From contig CAYVAS010000005.1 in the NCBI GenBank assembly GCA_964449375.1, forward strand, positions 1-64,000: a stretch of DNA of 64,000 nt, read 5' to 3'. Positions 34,601 to 42,848 of this stretch are shown here, piece after piece. Every line of letters begins with the position of its first letter. The first letter of the stretch is position 1. Position numbers and translations under genes: made by a program. Source of the DNA: JAFDWI01 sp964449375 (GTDB taxonomy: Bacteria; Actinomycetota; Acidimicrobiia; Acidimicrobiales; Iamiaceae). A model generated the notes under the pieces. It was not told the DNA's origin and made no database searches. It was given only the letters and a program-made list of their open reading frames with translations.

Positions 34601-35575
34601 GTGACAGACGCCGTCCACGAAGTCGTGATCATCGGGTCCGGTCCGGCCGGCTACACCGCCGCCATCTACACCGGGCGAGCCCAGCTCTCACCGTTGATGC
34701 TCGAGGGCGAGATCGTGAGCAACACCGACCAGCCCGGCGGTCAGCTCATGTTGACCACCGAGGTGGAGAACTACCCGGGTTTCGTCGACGGGATCATGGG
34801 GCCGGACCTCATGGCGGCGTTCCGGGCCCAGGCCGAACGCTTCGACACCCAGATCGTGACCCGCCGGGCCACCCGGGTGGACCTGTCGTCGCGTCCCTAC
34901 GGGGTCTGGGTGGGCGATCCGGAGGCTTCCGAGCCCACCTACCGCGCCGAAGCGCTGATCATCTCGACGGGCGCGCAGGCCCTGATGCTCGGGCTGGAAC
35001 ACGAACAACGCCTGCTCGGCCACGGCGTGTCGACCTGTGCGACCTGTGACGCCTTCTTCTTCCGCGGCCACGACATCGCGGTGGTGGGAGGTGGCGATTC
35101 GGCCATGGAGGAAGCCACGTTCCTGTCCCGGTTCGCCGACTCGGTGACGATCATCCACCGCCGCGACGAGCTGCGGGCGTCCAAGATCATGCAACAGCGG
35201 GCCATGGACGACCCCAAGATCCGCTTCGCCTTCAACAAGGTCGTCGCCGACGTCCACGGCACCGAGCGCCTGGAGGGGTTGACCCTGACCGACACGGTCA
35301 CCGGCGAGCAGTCGGAGTTGGCGGTCACCGGGATGTTCGTGGCGATCGGTCACCGACCCAACACCGACCTGTTCAAGGGCCAGCTCGAGCTGCGCGACGA
35401 CGGCTACATCGTCGTGCACGACGGCACCCGGACCAGCGTGGCGGGCGTGTTCGCCGCCGGGGACGTGCAGGATTCGGTCTACCGCCAGGCGGTCACCGCC
35501 GCCGGGTCCGGATGTATGGCCGCGCTCGATGCCGAACGTTGGCTGGCCGCCGGAGCCAGCGACGCCGACTGGTAA
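34601..35575 (+). CDS. trxB: Thioredoxin reductase
   Basis: A 324-residue flavoenzyme that passes NADPH electrons to thioredoxin in the cytoplasm. The FAD dinucleotide-binding motif is IIGSGPAGYTAAIY near the N-terminus, the redox pair is in CATCDAFFFRG, the NADPH Rossmann motif is VVGGGDSAMEEA, and the final FAD motif is VAGVFAAGDVQD. Length and order are standard. The GTG start follows GAGGTCATC. The trxA gene begins 20 bp after its stop, and a SigR/SigH-type promoter precedes it, so induction by disulphide stress is expected. Confidence 0.96.
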   Translation: MTDAVHEVVIIGSGPAGYTAAIYTGRAQLSPLMLEGEIVSNTDQPGGQLMLTTEVENYPGFVDGIMGPDLMAAFRAQAERFDTQIVTRRATRVDLSSRPYGVWVGDPEASEPTYRAEALIISTGAQALMLGLEHEQRLLGHGVSTCATCDAFFFRGHDIAVVGGGDSAMEEATFLSRFADSVTIIHRRDELRASKIMQQRAMDDPKIRFAFNKVVADVHGTERLEGLTLTDTVTGEQSELAVTGMFVAIGHRPNTDLFKGQLELRDDGYIVVHDGTRTSVAGVFAAGDVQDSVYRQAVTAAGSGCMAALDAERWLAAGASDADW

Positions 35576-35595
35576 GAAGACCCCTGGAGGTTTCC

Positions 35596-35928
35596 ATGTC
35601 CGATGCACGTATTCTCACGCTCACCGACGATTCGTTCGAAGAACAGATCAGAAGCGCCGAAACCCCGGTGCTGGTGGACTTCTGGGCCGACTGGTGCGGG
35701 CCCTGCAAGAAGATCGCGCCGATCATCGACGAGCTGGCCGATGAGCACGGGGACCGGATGACCTTCGCCAAGATGGACATCGACGCGAACCCGCAGATTC
35801 CCCTCCAGCACAATGTGATGAGCATTCCTACTCTGATCGTTTTTTCCGATGGGGCCGAGGCCAAGCGGATCATCGGCGCCAAGGGCAAGCACCAGCTCGT
35901 CGACGAGCTCGACGAATTCCTGTCCTGA
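35596..35928 (+). CDS. trxA: Thioredoxin
   Basis: A 110-residue thioredoxin with the active site WCGPC in VDFWADWCGPCKKIAP and the cis-proline loop SIPTLIVFSDG. Normal length, cytoplasmic, reduced by the adjacent TrxB. ATG 35596 is supported by TGGAGG (35585-35590). A perfect 13-bp hairpin after the stop ends the operon. Confidence 0.96.
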   Translation: MSDARILTLTDDSFEEQIRSAETPVLVDFWADWCGPCKKIAPIIDELADEHGDRMTFAKMDIDANPQIPLQHNVMSIPTLIVFSDGAEAKRIIGAKGKHQLVDELDEFLS

Positions 35929-35934
35929 ACCCTT

Positions 35935-35974
35935 CGAGGGGTGCGCGGACCCGGTGAGGGTCGCGCACCCCTCG
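35935..35974 (+). terminator. trxBA terminator hairpin
   Basis: CGAGGGGTGCGCG (35935-35947) and CGCGCACCCCTCG (35962-35974) form a perfect 13-bp stem with a 14-base loop seven bases after the trxA stop. It is followed by a short pyrimidine tract (CTGTCCTCTTT). Confidence 0.7.
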
Positions 35975-35999
35975 CCCGGTCTGTCCTCTTTCGCTGCTG

Positions 36000-37013
36000 A
36001 TGGCCTCCGACTTCGATCCCGAACCGGGCACGCTTCCGTTGTGTCCCGGTGCCTCGGGCGCTGCGGTCCGGGACCTGCAGATCCGGCTCCGTCAGAGCGG
36101 CCTGCTCGACCACCCGGAGGTCTCGGGGGTCTTCGACGACGCCACCCGGGCCGCGGTGGCGGCCTTTCAGGAACGCTCGGGGCTTTCGGCGACGGGCACC
36201 TGTGATCATCCGACCTGGTCGGCGCTGGTCGAATCCGGCTACAGCCTGGGCGACCGGCTGTTGTACCGGCGGCAGCCGATGCTCCGTGGCGACGACGTGG
36301 CCGCGCTCCAGCGCCGCCTGAGCGAACTCGGGTTCCACAGCGGACGGGTCGACGGCATCTTCGGCCCCGACACCGAGGCCGGGGTCCAGGCGTTCCAGCG
36401 CAACACCGGCCTGGTCACCGACGGGGTGGTCGGCCCGGACGTGATCGCGCAGCTCCGGCGCCTGGGCCCGATCGAGGGTCTGATCACCAAGGCGCACCTG
36501 GCCGAACGGCTCCGACTCCAGGACGCCCCCCACGACCTGTTCGGCGCCCGCGTGGCGGTGGCCCAGCCCGGCACGTTGCCCGCGCTGACCCACAACCTCA
36601 TCGGTCGGCTGGACTCCTCGGGCGCGTCGACGTTGGCGGTCCATCACCCCGAGGGCAGCGCCCAGGCGGGCGAGGCCAACCGCTTCGAGGCCCACTGTTT
36701 CGTGGGGTGCACGTTGCGTGAGGAGGTCGGGGCGCGCCTGTCCTACTACCGCACCGACGGATTCGAGTCCGCCGGAGGGCGCCGGCTGGCCCTGGTCGCC
36801 GCCCAGCACCTGGGTGCGGCCGGCCTCGCCGGGCCGATCGACGTGCAGGGCATGCGGATCCCGGTACTACGGGAGACCCGCATGCCGGCGCTGTGGTGCG
36901 AGCTGGGCCCGGCGAGCTGGGTCGTCGAACACGCCGGAGCGGTGGCCGGGGCGCTCACCGGAGCGATCGCGGAATGGATCGCCTCACCGGTCGAGGATCC
37001 CGACCAGGTCTGA
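36000..37013 (+). CDS. CwlM-like protein: two peptidoglycan-binding domains plus degenerate amidase
   Basis: A 337-residue protein. Two PG_binding_1 modules lie at about 15-80 (GAAVRDLQIRLRQSG, FDDATRAAVAAFQERSGL) and 92-150 (GDDVAALQRRLSELGF, FGPDTEAGVQAFQ). The C-terminal part has the outline of an N-acetylmuramoyl-L-alanine amidase (amidase_3), but the DPGHGG zinc motif reads AVAQPGT and the later SIHAN-type histidine is missing (AHCFVGCTL); only a late glutamate (LWCELG) remains. There is no signal peptide. Mycobacterial CwlM, at the same location next to trxA and parB, is a cytoplasmic regulator of MurA rather than an amidase, and a similar role is inferred. Confidence 0.75.
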   Translation: MASDFDPEPGTLPLCPGASGAAVRDLQIRLRQSGLLDHPEVSGVFDDATRAAVAAFQERSGLSATGTCDHPTWSALVESGYSLGDRLLYRRQPMLRGDDVAALQRRLSELGFHSGRVDGIFGPDTEAGVQAFQRNTGLVTDGVVGPDVIAQLRRLGPIEGLITKAHLAERLRLQDAPHDLFGARVAVAQPGTLPALTHNLIGRLDSSGASTLAVHHPEGSAQAGEANRFEAHCFVGCTLREEVGARLSYYRTDGFESAGGRRLALVAAQHLGAAGLAGPIDVQGMRIPVLRETRMPALWCELGPASWVVEHAGAVAGALTGAIAEWIASPVEDPDQV

Positions 37014-37083
37014 AGAACCTCAAGGTCGGGCGCCCTGGAGCCCTTGGCAAGGGTCCTCCCCCAAGTCCTGCTTCAACCGGTTC

Positions 37084-37112
37084 CCACAACCTTGACCACA
37101 GGTTGTGGATAG
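37084..37112. other. Inverted repeat with DnaA-box-like 9-mers between convergent genes
   Basis: CCACAACC (37084-37091) and GGTTGTGG (37101-37108) form a perfect 8-bp inverted repeat whose loop is TTGACCACA, one mismatch from the box TTGTCCACA. TGTGGATAG (37104-37112) is the reverse of CTATCCACA, one mismatch from TTATCCACA. It could be a bidirectional terminator for the CwlM-like gene and parB, or an outlying DnaA-binding site. Confidence 0.4.
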
Positions 37113-37163
37113 AGCCTGGCGGTCCACTTCAGGGCCGTCGGGTCGAGCTGGAGCCCCGCGAGG

Positions 37164-38063
37164 TCAGTCGCCGCCGGCGTCGGGTTGGCCGGGACTGCCG
37201 GTCATCGCCCGGTAGATGCGCTCCAGATCCTCCAGCGATGCAAAGTCGATGACGACCTTGCCCCGCTTGGCGCCCATCGTCACGTTCACCCGGGTGTCGA
37301 GGCGGTCCGACAGCAGCTCCTCGAGCTCCAACAGCCCCGGAGGGCGCAGGGCGCTGCCCCGCGGCGAGGGCTGGGGCGGGTCCTCGGTCTCGGTCCGCCG
37401 CCGGACGGCGTCTTCGACCTGACGGACCGAATAACCCGCGCTCACGGCCTTGCGGGCCAGGGCCTCCTGAAAGGTCCGGTCGGGGCTGCCCAACAGCGCC
37501 CGAGCGTGGCCGGCGGTCAGGTGTCCGTCGTGCACCAACCGCTGGACCGCCGGGGGAAGCTGGAACAGACGCAGGGTGTTGGACACCGCCGCCCGGCTCT
37601 TGCCGACCCGGCGGGCGACCTGTTCGTGGGTGAGCGAGAAGTCGTCGAGGAGCTGCTGGTAGGCGGCGGCCTCCTCCAGCGGGTTGAGGTCCTCCCGATG
37701 CAGGTTCTCCACCAGGGCCTGTTCGAGCGCTGCGGTGTCGCTGGCGTCGCGCACCACCACGGGAATCACCGAGAGTCCGGCCCGCCGGGCGGCCCGCCAT
37801 CGCCGCTCCCCCGCGATCAGCTCGAAGGTTCCGTCGCCGGCGTCGCGCACCAGGACCGGCTGCAGCACCCCCAGCTCCCGGATGGACGCGGTCAGCGAGG
37901 TGAGGGCCTCCTCGTCGAAGTGGGTCCGTGGCTGGAAGCGGTTGGCCACGATGCTGGTGACGGGCACCTCCACCAACCCTTCGGCCGCCGCCGGCGCCCC
38001 CGCTGGTGCCTCATTCGGAATGAGCGCTCCCAGTCCCTTCCCCAGTCCGCTACGCCGCGCCAT
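37164..38063 (-). CDS. parB: Chromosome partitioning protein ParB
   Basis: A 299-residue ParB/Spo0J CTPase and DNA clamp. The N-terminal ARRSGLGKGLGALIP is the ParA-activating tail. The ParB/Srx domain includes the CTP motifs GERRWRAARRAG and ENLHREDLNPLEEA, followed by the parS-recognising helix-turn-helix (LTHEQVARRVGKSRAAVSNTL) and a C-terminal dimerisation zipper. ATG 38063 overlaps parA by 14 bases; GTG at 38066 is an alternative. Its target, five parS sites, lies upstream of parA at 39.0-39.5 kb. Confidence 0.96.
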   Translation of the reverse strand: MARRSGLGKGLGALIPNEAPAGAPAAAEGLVEVPVTSIVANRFQPRTHFDEEALTSLTASIRELGVLQPVLVRDAGDGTFELIAGERRWRAARRAGLSVIPVVVRDASDTAALEQALVENLHREDLNPLEEAAAYQQLLDDFSLTHEQVARRVGKSRAAVSNTLRLFQLPPAVQRLVHDGHLTAGHARALLGSPDRTFQEALARKAVSAGYSVRQVEDAVRRRTETEDPPQPSPRGSALRPPGLLELEELLSDRLDTRVNVTMGAKRGKVVIDFASLEDLERIYRAMTGSPGQPDAGGD

Positions 38064-38928
38064 CACTGATCTCCTTTGCGAGTTCCCGGTAGGCCAGTGC
38101 CCCCCGGGACCGTGAATCGAATGCGATGATCGGTTGCCCGAACGAGGGCGCCTCCGACAGGCGCACCGTCCGGGGCACCATCGTCCGGGCCACCCGGTCG
38201 CCGAAGTGCTCGCGCACCTCGGCCGCGACCTGGTCCGACAACTTGGTCCGGGCGTCGTACATCACCAGCACGATGGTGGAGATCTCCAACGCGGCGTTCA
38301 GTCCCCGCCGCACCAGCTCCACGTTGTTGGACAACTGCCCCAGGCCCTCCAGCGCGTAGTACTCACACTGGATGGGCACCAGCACCTCGGTGGCCGCGGC
38401 CAGCGCGTTGATCGTCAGCAGGCCGAGAGAGGGCGGACAGTCGATGAACACGTAGTCGTAGTCGTCGCGCACCTCGGCCAGCGCGTTGCGCAACTTGAGC
38501 TCGCGGCTGAACGCGGGCACCAGCTCGATCTCGGCTCCTGCGAGGTCCAGGCTGGAGGGCGCCACGAACAGGCCCTTGATCGATGTGGCCTCCACGGCGT
38601 CCTCGATGGGCACGTCGCGCATGATGACGTCGTACATCGAGGCATCCAGACCTCGAATGTTGATCCCCAACCCCGTGCTGGCGTTGCCCTGGGGGTCCAG
38701 GTCAACCACCAGCACCCGGTGACCCAGATCGGCCAGGCAGGCACCGAGGTTGATCGCTGTCGTGGTCTTGCCCACCCCGCCCTTCTGGTTCGCCACGGCG
38801 ATCCAGCGCGGCAGGCTCCGGAGCGTGCGCTCGGGTACCTCCGCGGCCGGCTCGGCCTCCGAGTTCGCGGTCGCTGTGACCGCCGGTTCGGTGTGAGGTT
38901 CGGTTGCCACCTGGTGTGAGCTGCTCAC
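38050..38928 (-). CDS. parA: Chromosome partitioning ATPase ParA
   Basis: A 292-residue ParA/Soj deviant Walker ATPase that drives segregation of ParB-parS complexes. Deviant Walker A is NQKGGVGKTTTAINLG, the switch region VVDLDPQGNAST, and Walker B VFIDCPPSLG. The first ~35 residues form an acidic, non-conserved extension. GTG 38928 is chosen because AGGTGG lies just upstream; a further 14 codons are open. It overlaps parB and forms the parAB operon. Confidence 0.95.
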   Translation of the reverse strand: MSSSHQVATEPHTEPAVTATANSEAEPAAEVPERTLRSLPRWIAVANQKGGVGKTTTAINLGACLADLGHRVLVVDLDPQGNASTGLGINIRGLDASMYDVIMRDVPIEDAVEATSIKGLFVAPSSLDLAGAEIELVPAFSRELKLRNALAEVRDDYDYVFIDCPPSLGLLTINALAAATEVLVPIQCEYYALEGLGQLSNNVELVRRGLNAALEISTIVLVMYDARTKLSDQVAAEVREHFGDRVARTMVPRTVRLSEAPSFGQPIIAFDSRSRGALAYRELAKEISDGAA

Positions 38929-39002
38929 CGGCCACCTACGACGGACATGGGTGAAGTCTGCACGGCGCAATCCTGCCCGCTCGCGGCCGTGAGGTCAAGT
39001 CG

Positions 39003-39016
39003 GTTCCACGTGAAAC
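39003..39016. other. parS site 1
   Basis: GTTCCACGTGAAAC matches the parS core GTTTCACGTGAAAC with one mismatch. ParB loads here and spreads. Confidence 0.8.
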
Positions 39017-39150
39017 CTTGGGTTTTTCGCGCTCTGGTCCTTTCCGGCCCGATGAGTCGAGCACACTGCCGCCACGGCTGAAACCAACCGGTGGTGCTGC
39101 TGACCGACGAGGACGGTTGGCGCCGGATGGAGAACTCCCCCAGTCGATGC

Positions 39151-39164
39151 GTTTCACGTGGAAC
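39151..39164. other. parS site 2
   Basis: GTTTCACGTGGAAC, one mismatch from the parS core. Confidence 0.8.
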
Positions 39165-39288
39165 GTCGCCCGATCAGGCTCGTCGAAAGTAGGTCGGCGC
39201 TTCTGCGTCGAGGTGCGTGGTCCCCGGACAGAGAATGCCCTGCTTCCCGTTTTCGAGGGTCCACTTGGCGTCGTCGAGCAGGTCAGGT

Positions 39289-39302
39289 GTTTCACGTGAA
39301 AC
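39289..39302. other. parS site 3
   Basis: Perfect core GTTTCACGTGAAAC; with flanks it matches 15 of 16 positions of the consensus TGTTTCACGTGAAACA. Confidence 0.92.
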
Positions 39303-39415
39303 CAGCGCTGGGCACCGCCGACGAGCAGCGACCCATGCGGCCTGGGACCCGAGGCGGACGCCGCGGCGCCATGGCTTGGCCCGCGCTTGGACGAGTTCGA
39401 GCGGGGGAGTGGACG

Positions 39416-39429
39416 GTTTCACGTGAAAC
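39416..39429. other. parS site 4
   Basis: Perfect core GTTTCACGTGAAAC, 127 bp from site 3. Confidence 0.92.
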
Positions 39430-39454
39430 GGACCGCCGGGCCCCCTCTGGGGCG

Positions 39455-39468
39455 GTTTCACGTGAAAC
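39455..39468. other. parS site 5
   Basis: Perfect core GTTTCACGTGAAAC, 39 bp from site 4, just beyond the rsmG 3' end. Confidence 0.92.
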
Positions 39469-39520
39469 GGCCAGTCCGGGCGGCGCCGCGCCGGGGCTCG
39501 ATCCGGGCTGGGTCAGCGCG

Positions 39521-40168
39521 TCAGAACAACGGGCGTTTGGCGGGAATGCCGACCCGGCGGGGAAAGCGGTCGGGACACGGCGCGCTCTGCTCCAGGATCG
39601 TGTAGGCGGGAGGGCCGACGACCTGGTCGATCACCGTCAGACCGATCGGGGCGAGGCCGTCCGCCGGCCACCGGCCGTCGGGGGAGCGGGACCCCGAGGG
39701 CGGGTCGCTCACGATGAGGCGCCCGCCGACGCGGAGCAGGGGAGCGGCGCACTCGGCCACGACGGCGGGAGGGCCGAAGCTCCGGGCCACGACGACGTCG
39801 AATCGGGCCCGACGCTGCGGATCCCGCCCGGCCTCCTCGGCTCGCGCCACCATCACGCTCAGGCGATCGGCCAGGCCCAGGTCCTGGACCGCCTCGGTCA
39901 GGTGCGCGCCGCGGCGGGTCGAGCCCTCCAGCAGCTCGCCCTGAAGGTCCGGCCGTTCCACGGCGACCACGAGGCCCGGTACGCCACCTCCCGAGCCCAG
40001 GTCGACGAACGTCGAAGCGTCCGCCGGGATCGCCCGGGTCAGTGCCCGGGCGTGGTCGAGATGCTCGTGCACCGGGCCGGGACCCAGATGTCCGGCCGCC
40101 CGGGCGCGCTCGAGCACGTCGAGCAGGCCGCGCTCGGGGTCCGACTCACGCTGGGATGGACCGGTCAT
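39521..40168 (-). CDS. rsmG: 16S rRNA (guanine527-N7)-methyltransferase
   Basis: A 215-residue RsmG/GidB methyltransferase that modifies G527 of 16S rRNA using SAM. The SAM-binding glycine motif is VDLGSGGGVPGLVVA, with the conserved acidic region RFDVVVARSFGPPAVV and the late GRLIVSDPP. Length is standard. It follows jag by 23 bp on the same strand, the usual rpmH-rnpA-yidD-yidC-jag-rsmG order. Loss of this enzyme in other bacteria gives low-level streptomycin resistance. Confidence 0.93.
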   Translation of the reverse strand: MTGPSQRESDPERGLLDVLERARAAGHLGPGPVHEHLDHARALTRAIPADASTFVDLGSGGGVPGLVVAVERPDLQGELLEGSTRRGAHLTEAVQDLGLADRLSVMVARAEEAGRDPQRRARFDVVVARSFGPPAVVAECAAPLLRVGGRLIVSDPPSGSRSPDGRWPADGLAPIGLTVIDQVVGPPAYTILEQSAPCPDRFPRRVGIPAKRPLF

Positions 40169-40191
40169 GGTGCCGGCGCCGAACGGTCGGC

Positions 40192-41112
40192 TCAGGCGTC
40201 GTCTGCGGCAATGACGACCCAGCGACGGGGTTCGTGACCCTCCGACGACGTGCGGACGCCATCCAGGGCGTTCACGGTGTCGTGGACGAGCTTGCGGTCC
40301 GACGACGGCATCGGCTCGAGTGCCCGGGCCTTGCCGTCCTCGCGCACCTCGTTCGCGATCTTCTCGACGAACGTCACCAGCGCGGCGCGGCGCTTGGCCC
40401 GGTAGCCGTTGACGTCGACGTGGACGTGGCCTTCCCAGGACCCGCCGGCCTGCTTCTGCAGCGAGATGCGGGCGAGGTCCTGAATGGCGTTCATGGTCTG
40501 TCCCCGCGGTCCGATCAGCAGCCCGAGACCGTCCCCTTCGACGTTCACGGTGGCGTTGTCGTCGTCGGTGCGATCGGTGGTCACCTCTCCGGAGTACCCG
40601 AACACGTCGAGCAGTCCCTGGAGAAACGACTCGGTCGCGGCGACCTGTTCGTCGAGGGTCATCGTCATGGCTTGTCTTCCTTCTTCCTTGGCGGGCTTGG
40701 CGGACCGGTCGCTCCCGGCGGAACCCCCGCCCCGGGAGGAGCGGCGGCGACGGGAGCGCTTGGCGCCATCGTCGGTGGCGGCGGTCGGTGCATCGTCTCC
40801 AGCATCGGCCGGCGCCGCGTCGGGCGCGGACGCCCCGGCCTCCGCGGACTTGGCAGGCTGTCGGGACGAACGGCTCTCGCCATCGCGTCCGCCTCCGCGG
40901 GTTCGGCGGGAGCGGCGCTCGGTCTTGGGCGGCGGCGTGCGGGGGGCCACCCGGGCACGGACCCGGGCGTTGCCTCGGAGCTGGTTGAACAGCCCCCGGC
41001 GGGGCTCCTCGAGGACCACGAACTCGGCTTCGTCGTGGTCGATCCCCAGCTCGTCGAGCGCTCGCTCCTTGGCTGCTTCCACCGATTTCGCCGTGATTTC
41101 AACCCATTCCAT
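40192..41112 (-). CDS. jag: Jag/KhpB-type RNA-binding protein
   Basis: A 306-residue protein. The N-terminal Jag_N domain (MEWVEITAKSVEAAKERALDE, with EPRRGLF) leads to a long, basic Arg/Ala/Ser-rich linker (~60-145). A KH domain (NVEGDGLGLLIGPRGQTMNA) and an R3H domain (SSDRKLVHDTVNAL, with the R-x3-H signature) end the protein. It binds RNA and in other bacteria works with KhpA in cell-envelope control. It sits between yidC and rsmG, 35 bp after yidC. The linker is unusually long and charged. Confidence 0.92.
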   Translation of the reverse strand: MEWVEITAKSVEAAKERALDELGIDHDEAEFVVLEEPRRGLFNQLRGNARVRARVAPRTPPPKTERRSRRTRGGGRDGESRSSRQPAKSAEAGASAPDAAPADAGDDAPTAATDDGAKRSRRRRSSRGGGSAGSDRSAKPAKEEGRQAMTMTLDEQVAATESFLQGLLDVFGYSGEVTTDRTDDDNATVNVEGDGLGLLIGPRGQTMNAIQDLARISLQKQAGGSWEGHVHVDVNGYRAKRRAALVTFVEKIANEVREDGKARALEPMPSSDRKLVHDTVNALDGVRTSSEGHEPRRWVVIAADDA

Positions 41113-41147
41113 ACTCGTTCACCCTCTTTCCGCACTGAGCGACCCGG

Positions 41148-42572
41148 TCAGTCGCGCTTTCTGGAGCCGCTCGGACGCGGCGGTGCCTTTCGGCTGGGCG
41201 CCGACTTCGGGGGAGAGCGGTCGGGACGCTGCTTGGCGCCCCCGTCGGCCTTGGCGCTCGAGGACGACCTCCGGCTCGCCTCGCCGGAACCGGCGGGACG
41301 CTTCCTGGCTCCGGTCGACCCCTGCCGGGACGGACCGGCACCCGTGGGCCGTTGGCCGGTCTTCTTCTTCGATCCCGAACCGGCCGAGGCGGACTTCTTG
41401 GCACCCTGGCGCGGCGCCCCCGACTTCTTGGCACCAGACTTCTGGCCGGCCTGTTTCTGGCCGCCCGCCTTCTTCTGGGCGCCAGACCTCTGCCCACCAG
41501 GCTTGCCGGACCCCTGTTTCTTTCCGGAGCCCTGCTTGGGGCCCCCTTGTCTGCCCGAGCCCTGGCGACCCTGCCCACCGCCCCCGCTTCTGGCGCCCGC
41601 CTTCTTCTGGGCACCGCTGCGCGCGGCCGGCCGGCTGGGCTCCTCGTCCTCGTCGTCGTCCATGCCTCCGGGGGGCTCGATCAGGCGGGCGAAGAAGCCC
41701 TTCTTCTCGCCCTGATCGCGGCGCACCTCGGTTGCGGTCGTGGGAATGGCAATCGCGTTCGGCCCGGTATAAAACGTCCGGGTGACCATCGCCTGTTGCC
41801 CAATACGAAACAGCGAAGAAACCAGAAAGTAGACCACCACACCGGCCGGAATGATGATGTAGACGACCCCCAGCACGATCGGCATGACCTTCATCATCAT
41901 CTGTTGCGTGGGGTTCATCATCGAGTTCTTCGGCTGACGCCGTTGGATCTGCTGCTGCTGGGCATAGGTCAGCCCCATGACGACCAGCACCATCAGCAGG
42001 TACGGCAGCGCGGCGACCAGCCCGGTCGAGAAGGTGGCCCAGGCGCTCTGCGAAAGGTCCAGACCGAACGAGCTCATCACCCGCGTCGTCGACAGGTCCT
42101 GGTACAGCGCCGAGGACGAGTCGAGGTACGCAGGGTGGAAGAATCCGGCGTTCGCAAAGGTTCCGACGCCCTCGACGCAGGCGTTGGTGCCGCCGATCGA
42201 ACACGCCACCGAGTGACCGAGGTCCTCCCCGAAGGGCCCTCGCTTGGTCAGCCCCAGGAGCACCGCGTACAAGATGAAGAACACCGGAAGCTGCAACAGC
42301 ATCGGCAGACAGCCACCCAACGGAGAAAGCTTGTTCTCCTGGTAGAACTTCATCATCTCTTCGTTGAGCTTCTGGCGGTCGTCCTTGTAGCGATTCTGCA
42401 GCTTCTTGATCTCGGGCTGCAGCGCCTGCATGGCGAGCATCGACCGGGTGCTCTTGAAGGTGAGCGGCGCCAGGATCAGCATGATCACCAGCGTGAAGAG
42501 GATGATCGATCCGCCATAGGATGGCCAGAACGAATAGAGGAATTCGAGCAGTCGAGCGAGGAGTCCGAACAT
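41148..42572 (-). CDS. yidC: Membrane protein insertase YidC with long basic tail
   Basis: A 474-residue Oxa1/YidC insertase. Membrane helices include SIILFTLVIMLILAPLTF, MLLQLPVFFILYAVLLGL, LPYLLMVLVVMGLTYAQQ and MKVMPIVLGVVYIIIPAG. The cytoplasmic hairpin (ALQPEIKKLQNRYKDDRQKL) after helix one is typical. From about residue 300 to the end the protein is a low-complexity Lys/Arg/Gly/Ser/Gln tail of ~170 residues with repeated KKAG, GQKSG and KQGSG units, much longer than in most relatives. Such basic tails help bind ribosomes in YidC homologues. Start three bases from the yidD stop. Confidence 0.94.
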   Translation of the reverse strand: MFGLLARLLEFLYSFWPSYGGSIILFTLVIMLILAPLTFKSTRSMLAMQALQPEIKKLQNRYKDDRQKLNEEMMKFYQENKLSPLGGCLPMLLQLPVFFILYAVLLGLTKRGPFGEDLGHSVACSIGGTNACVEGVGTFANAGFFHPAYLDSSSALYQDLSTTRVMSSFGLDLSQSAWATFSTGLVAALPYLLMVLVVMGLTYAQQQQIQRRQPKNSMMNPTQQMMMKVMPIVLGVVYIIIPAGVVVYFLVSSLFRIGQQAMVTRTFYTGPNAIAIPTTATEVRRDQGEKKGFFARLIEPPGGMDDDEDEEPSRPAARSGAQKKAGARSGGGGQGRQGSGRQGGPKQGSGKKQGSGKPGGQRSGAQKKAGGQKQAGQKSGAKKSGAPRQGAKKSASAGSGSKKKTGQRPTGAGPSRQGSTGARKRPAGSGEASRRSSSSAKADGGAKQRPDRSPPKSAPSRKAPPRPSGSRKRD

Positions 42573-42848
42573 CTACATCACTTTCCGTTCGCCGGCGACG
42601 GGCGCCGCCGCGTGGGGCTCGGGGACGGGATCCCAGCCCTGACCTCCCCAGGGATGACACCGGAGCAGGCGCCGTAGGGTCAACCAGGACCCCCGCGCCG
42701 CGCCGTACACCTCGAGAGCCTCCAAGCCGTAGGAGGAACAGCTCGGTTCGTACCGGCACGGCGAAGGCCGACCGGCGCGGACACGCTGGTAGAACCGGAT
42801 CGGAGCTTGCAGCACGCGGGCGGGCCGGCTCGCCGTCGCCCCGGTCAC
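42573..42848 (-). CDS. yidD: Membrane protein insertion efficiency factor YidD
   Basis: A 91-residue YidD. Signature elements are PIRFYQRVRAGRPSPCRYEPSCSSY (cysteines spaced as in the family), YGLEALEVYGAARGSWLTLRRLLRCHPWG and the WDPVP ending. It is membrane-associated and assists YidC. GTG 42848 overlaps the rnpA stop (GTGA), and the gene ends one codon before yidC, so the three are tightly coupled. Confidence 0.93.
   Translation of the reverse strand: MTGATASRPARVLQAPIRFYQRVRAGRPSPCRYEPSCSSYGLEALEVYGAARGSWLTLRRLLRCHPWGGQGWDPVPEPHAAAPVAGERKVM

Larger units (their letters stand above)
38929..39520. other. parS cluster region between parA and rsmG
   Basis: A 592-bp non-coding stretch containing five ParB sites, listed separately, over 466 bp. 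The parA promoter should also lie here. No gene-like frame has a family-like product. Confidence 0.75.
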
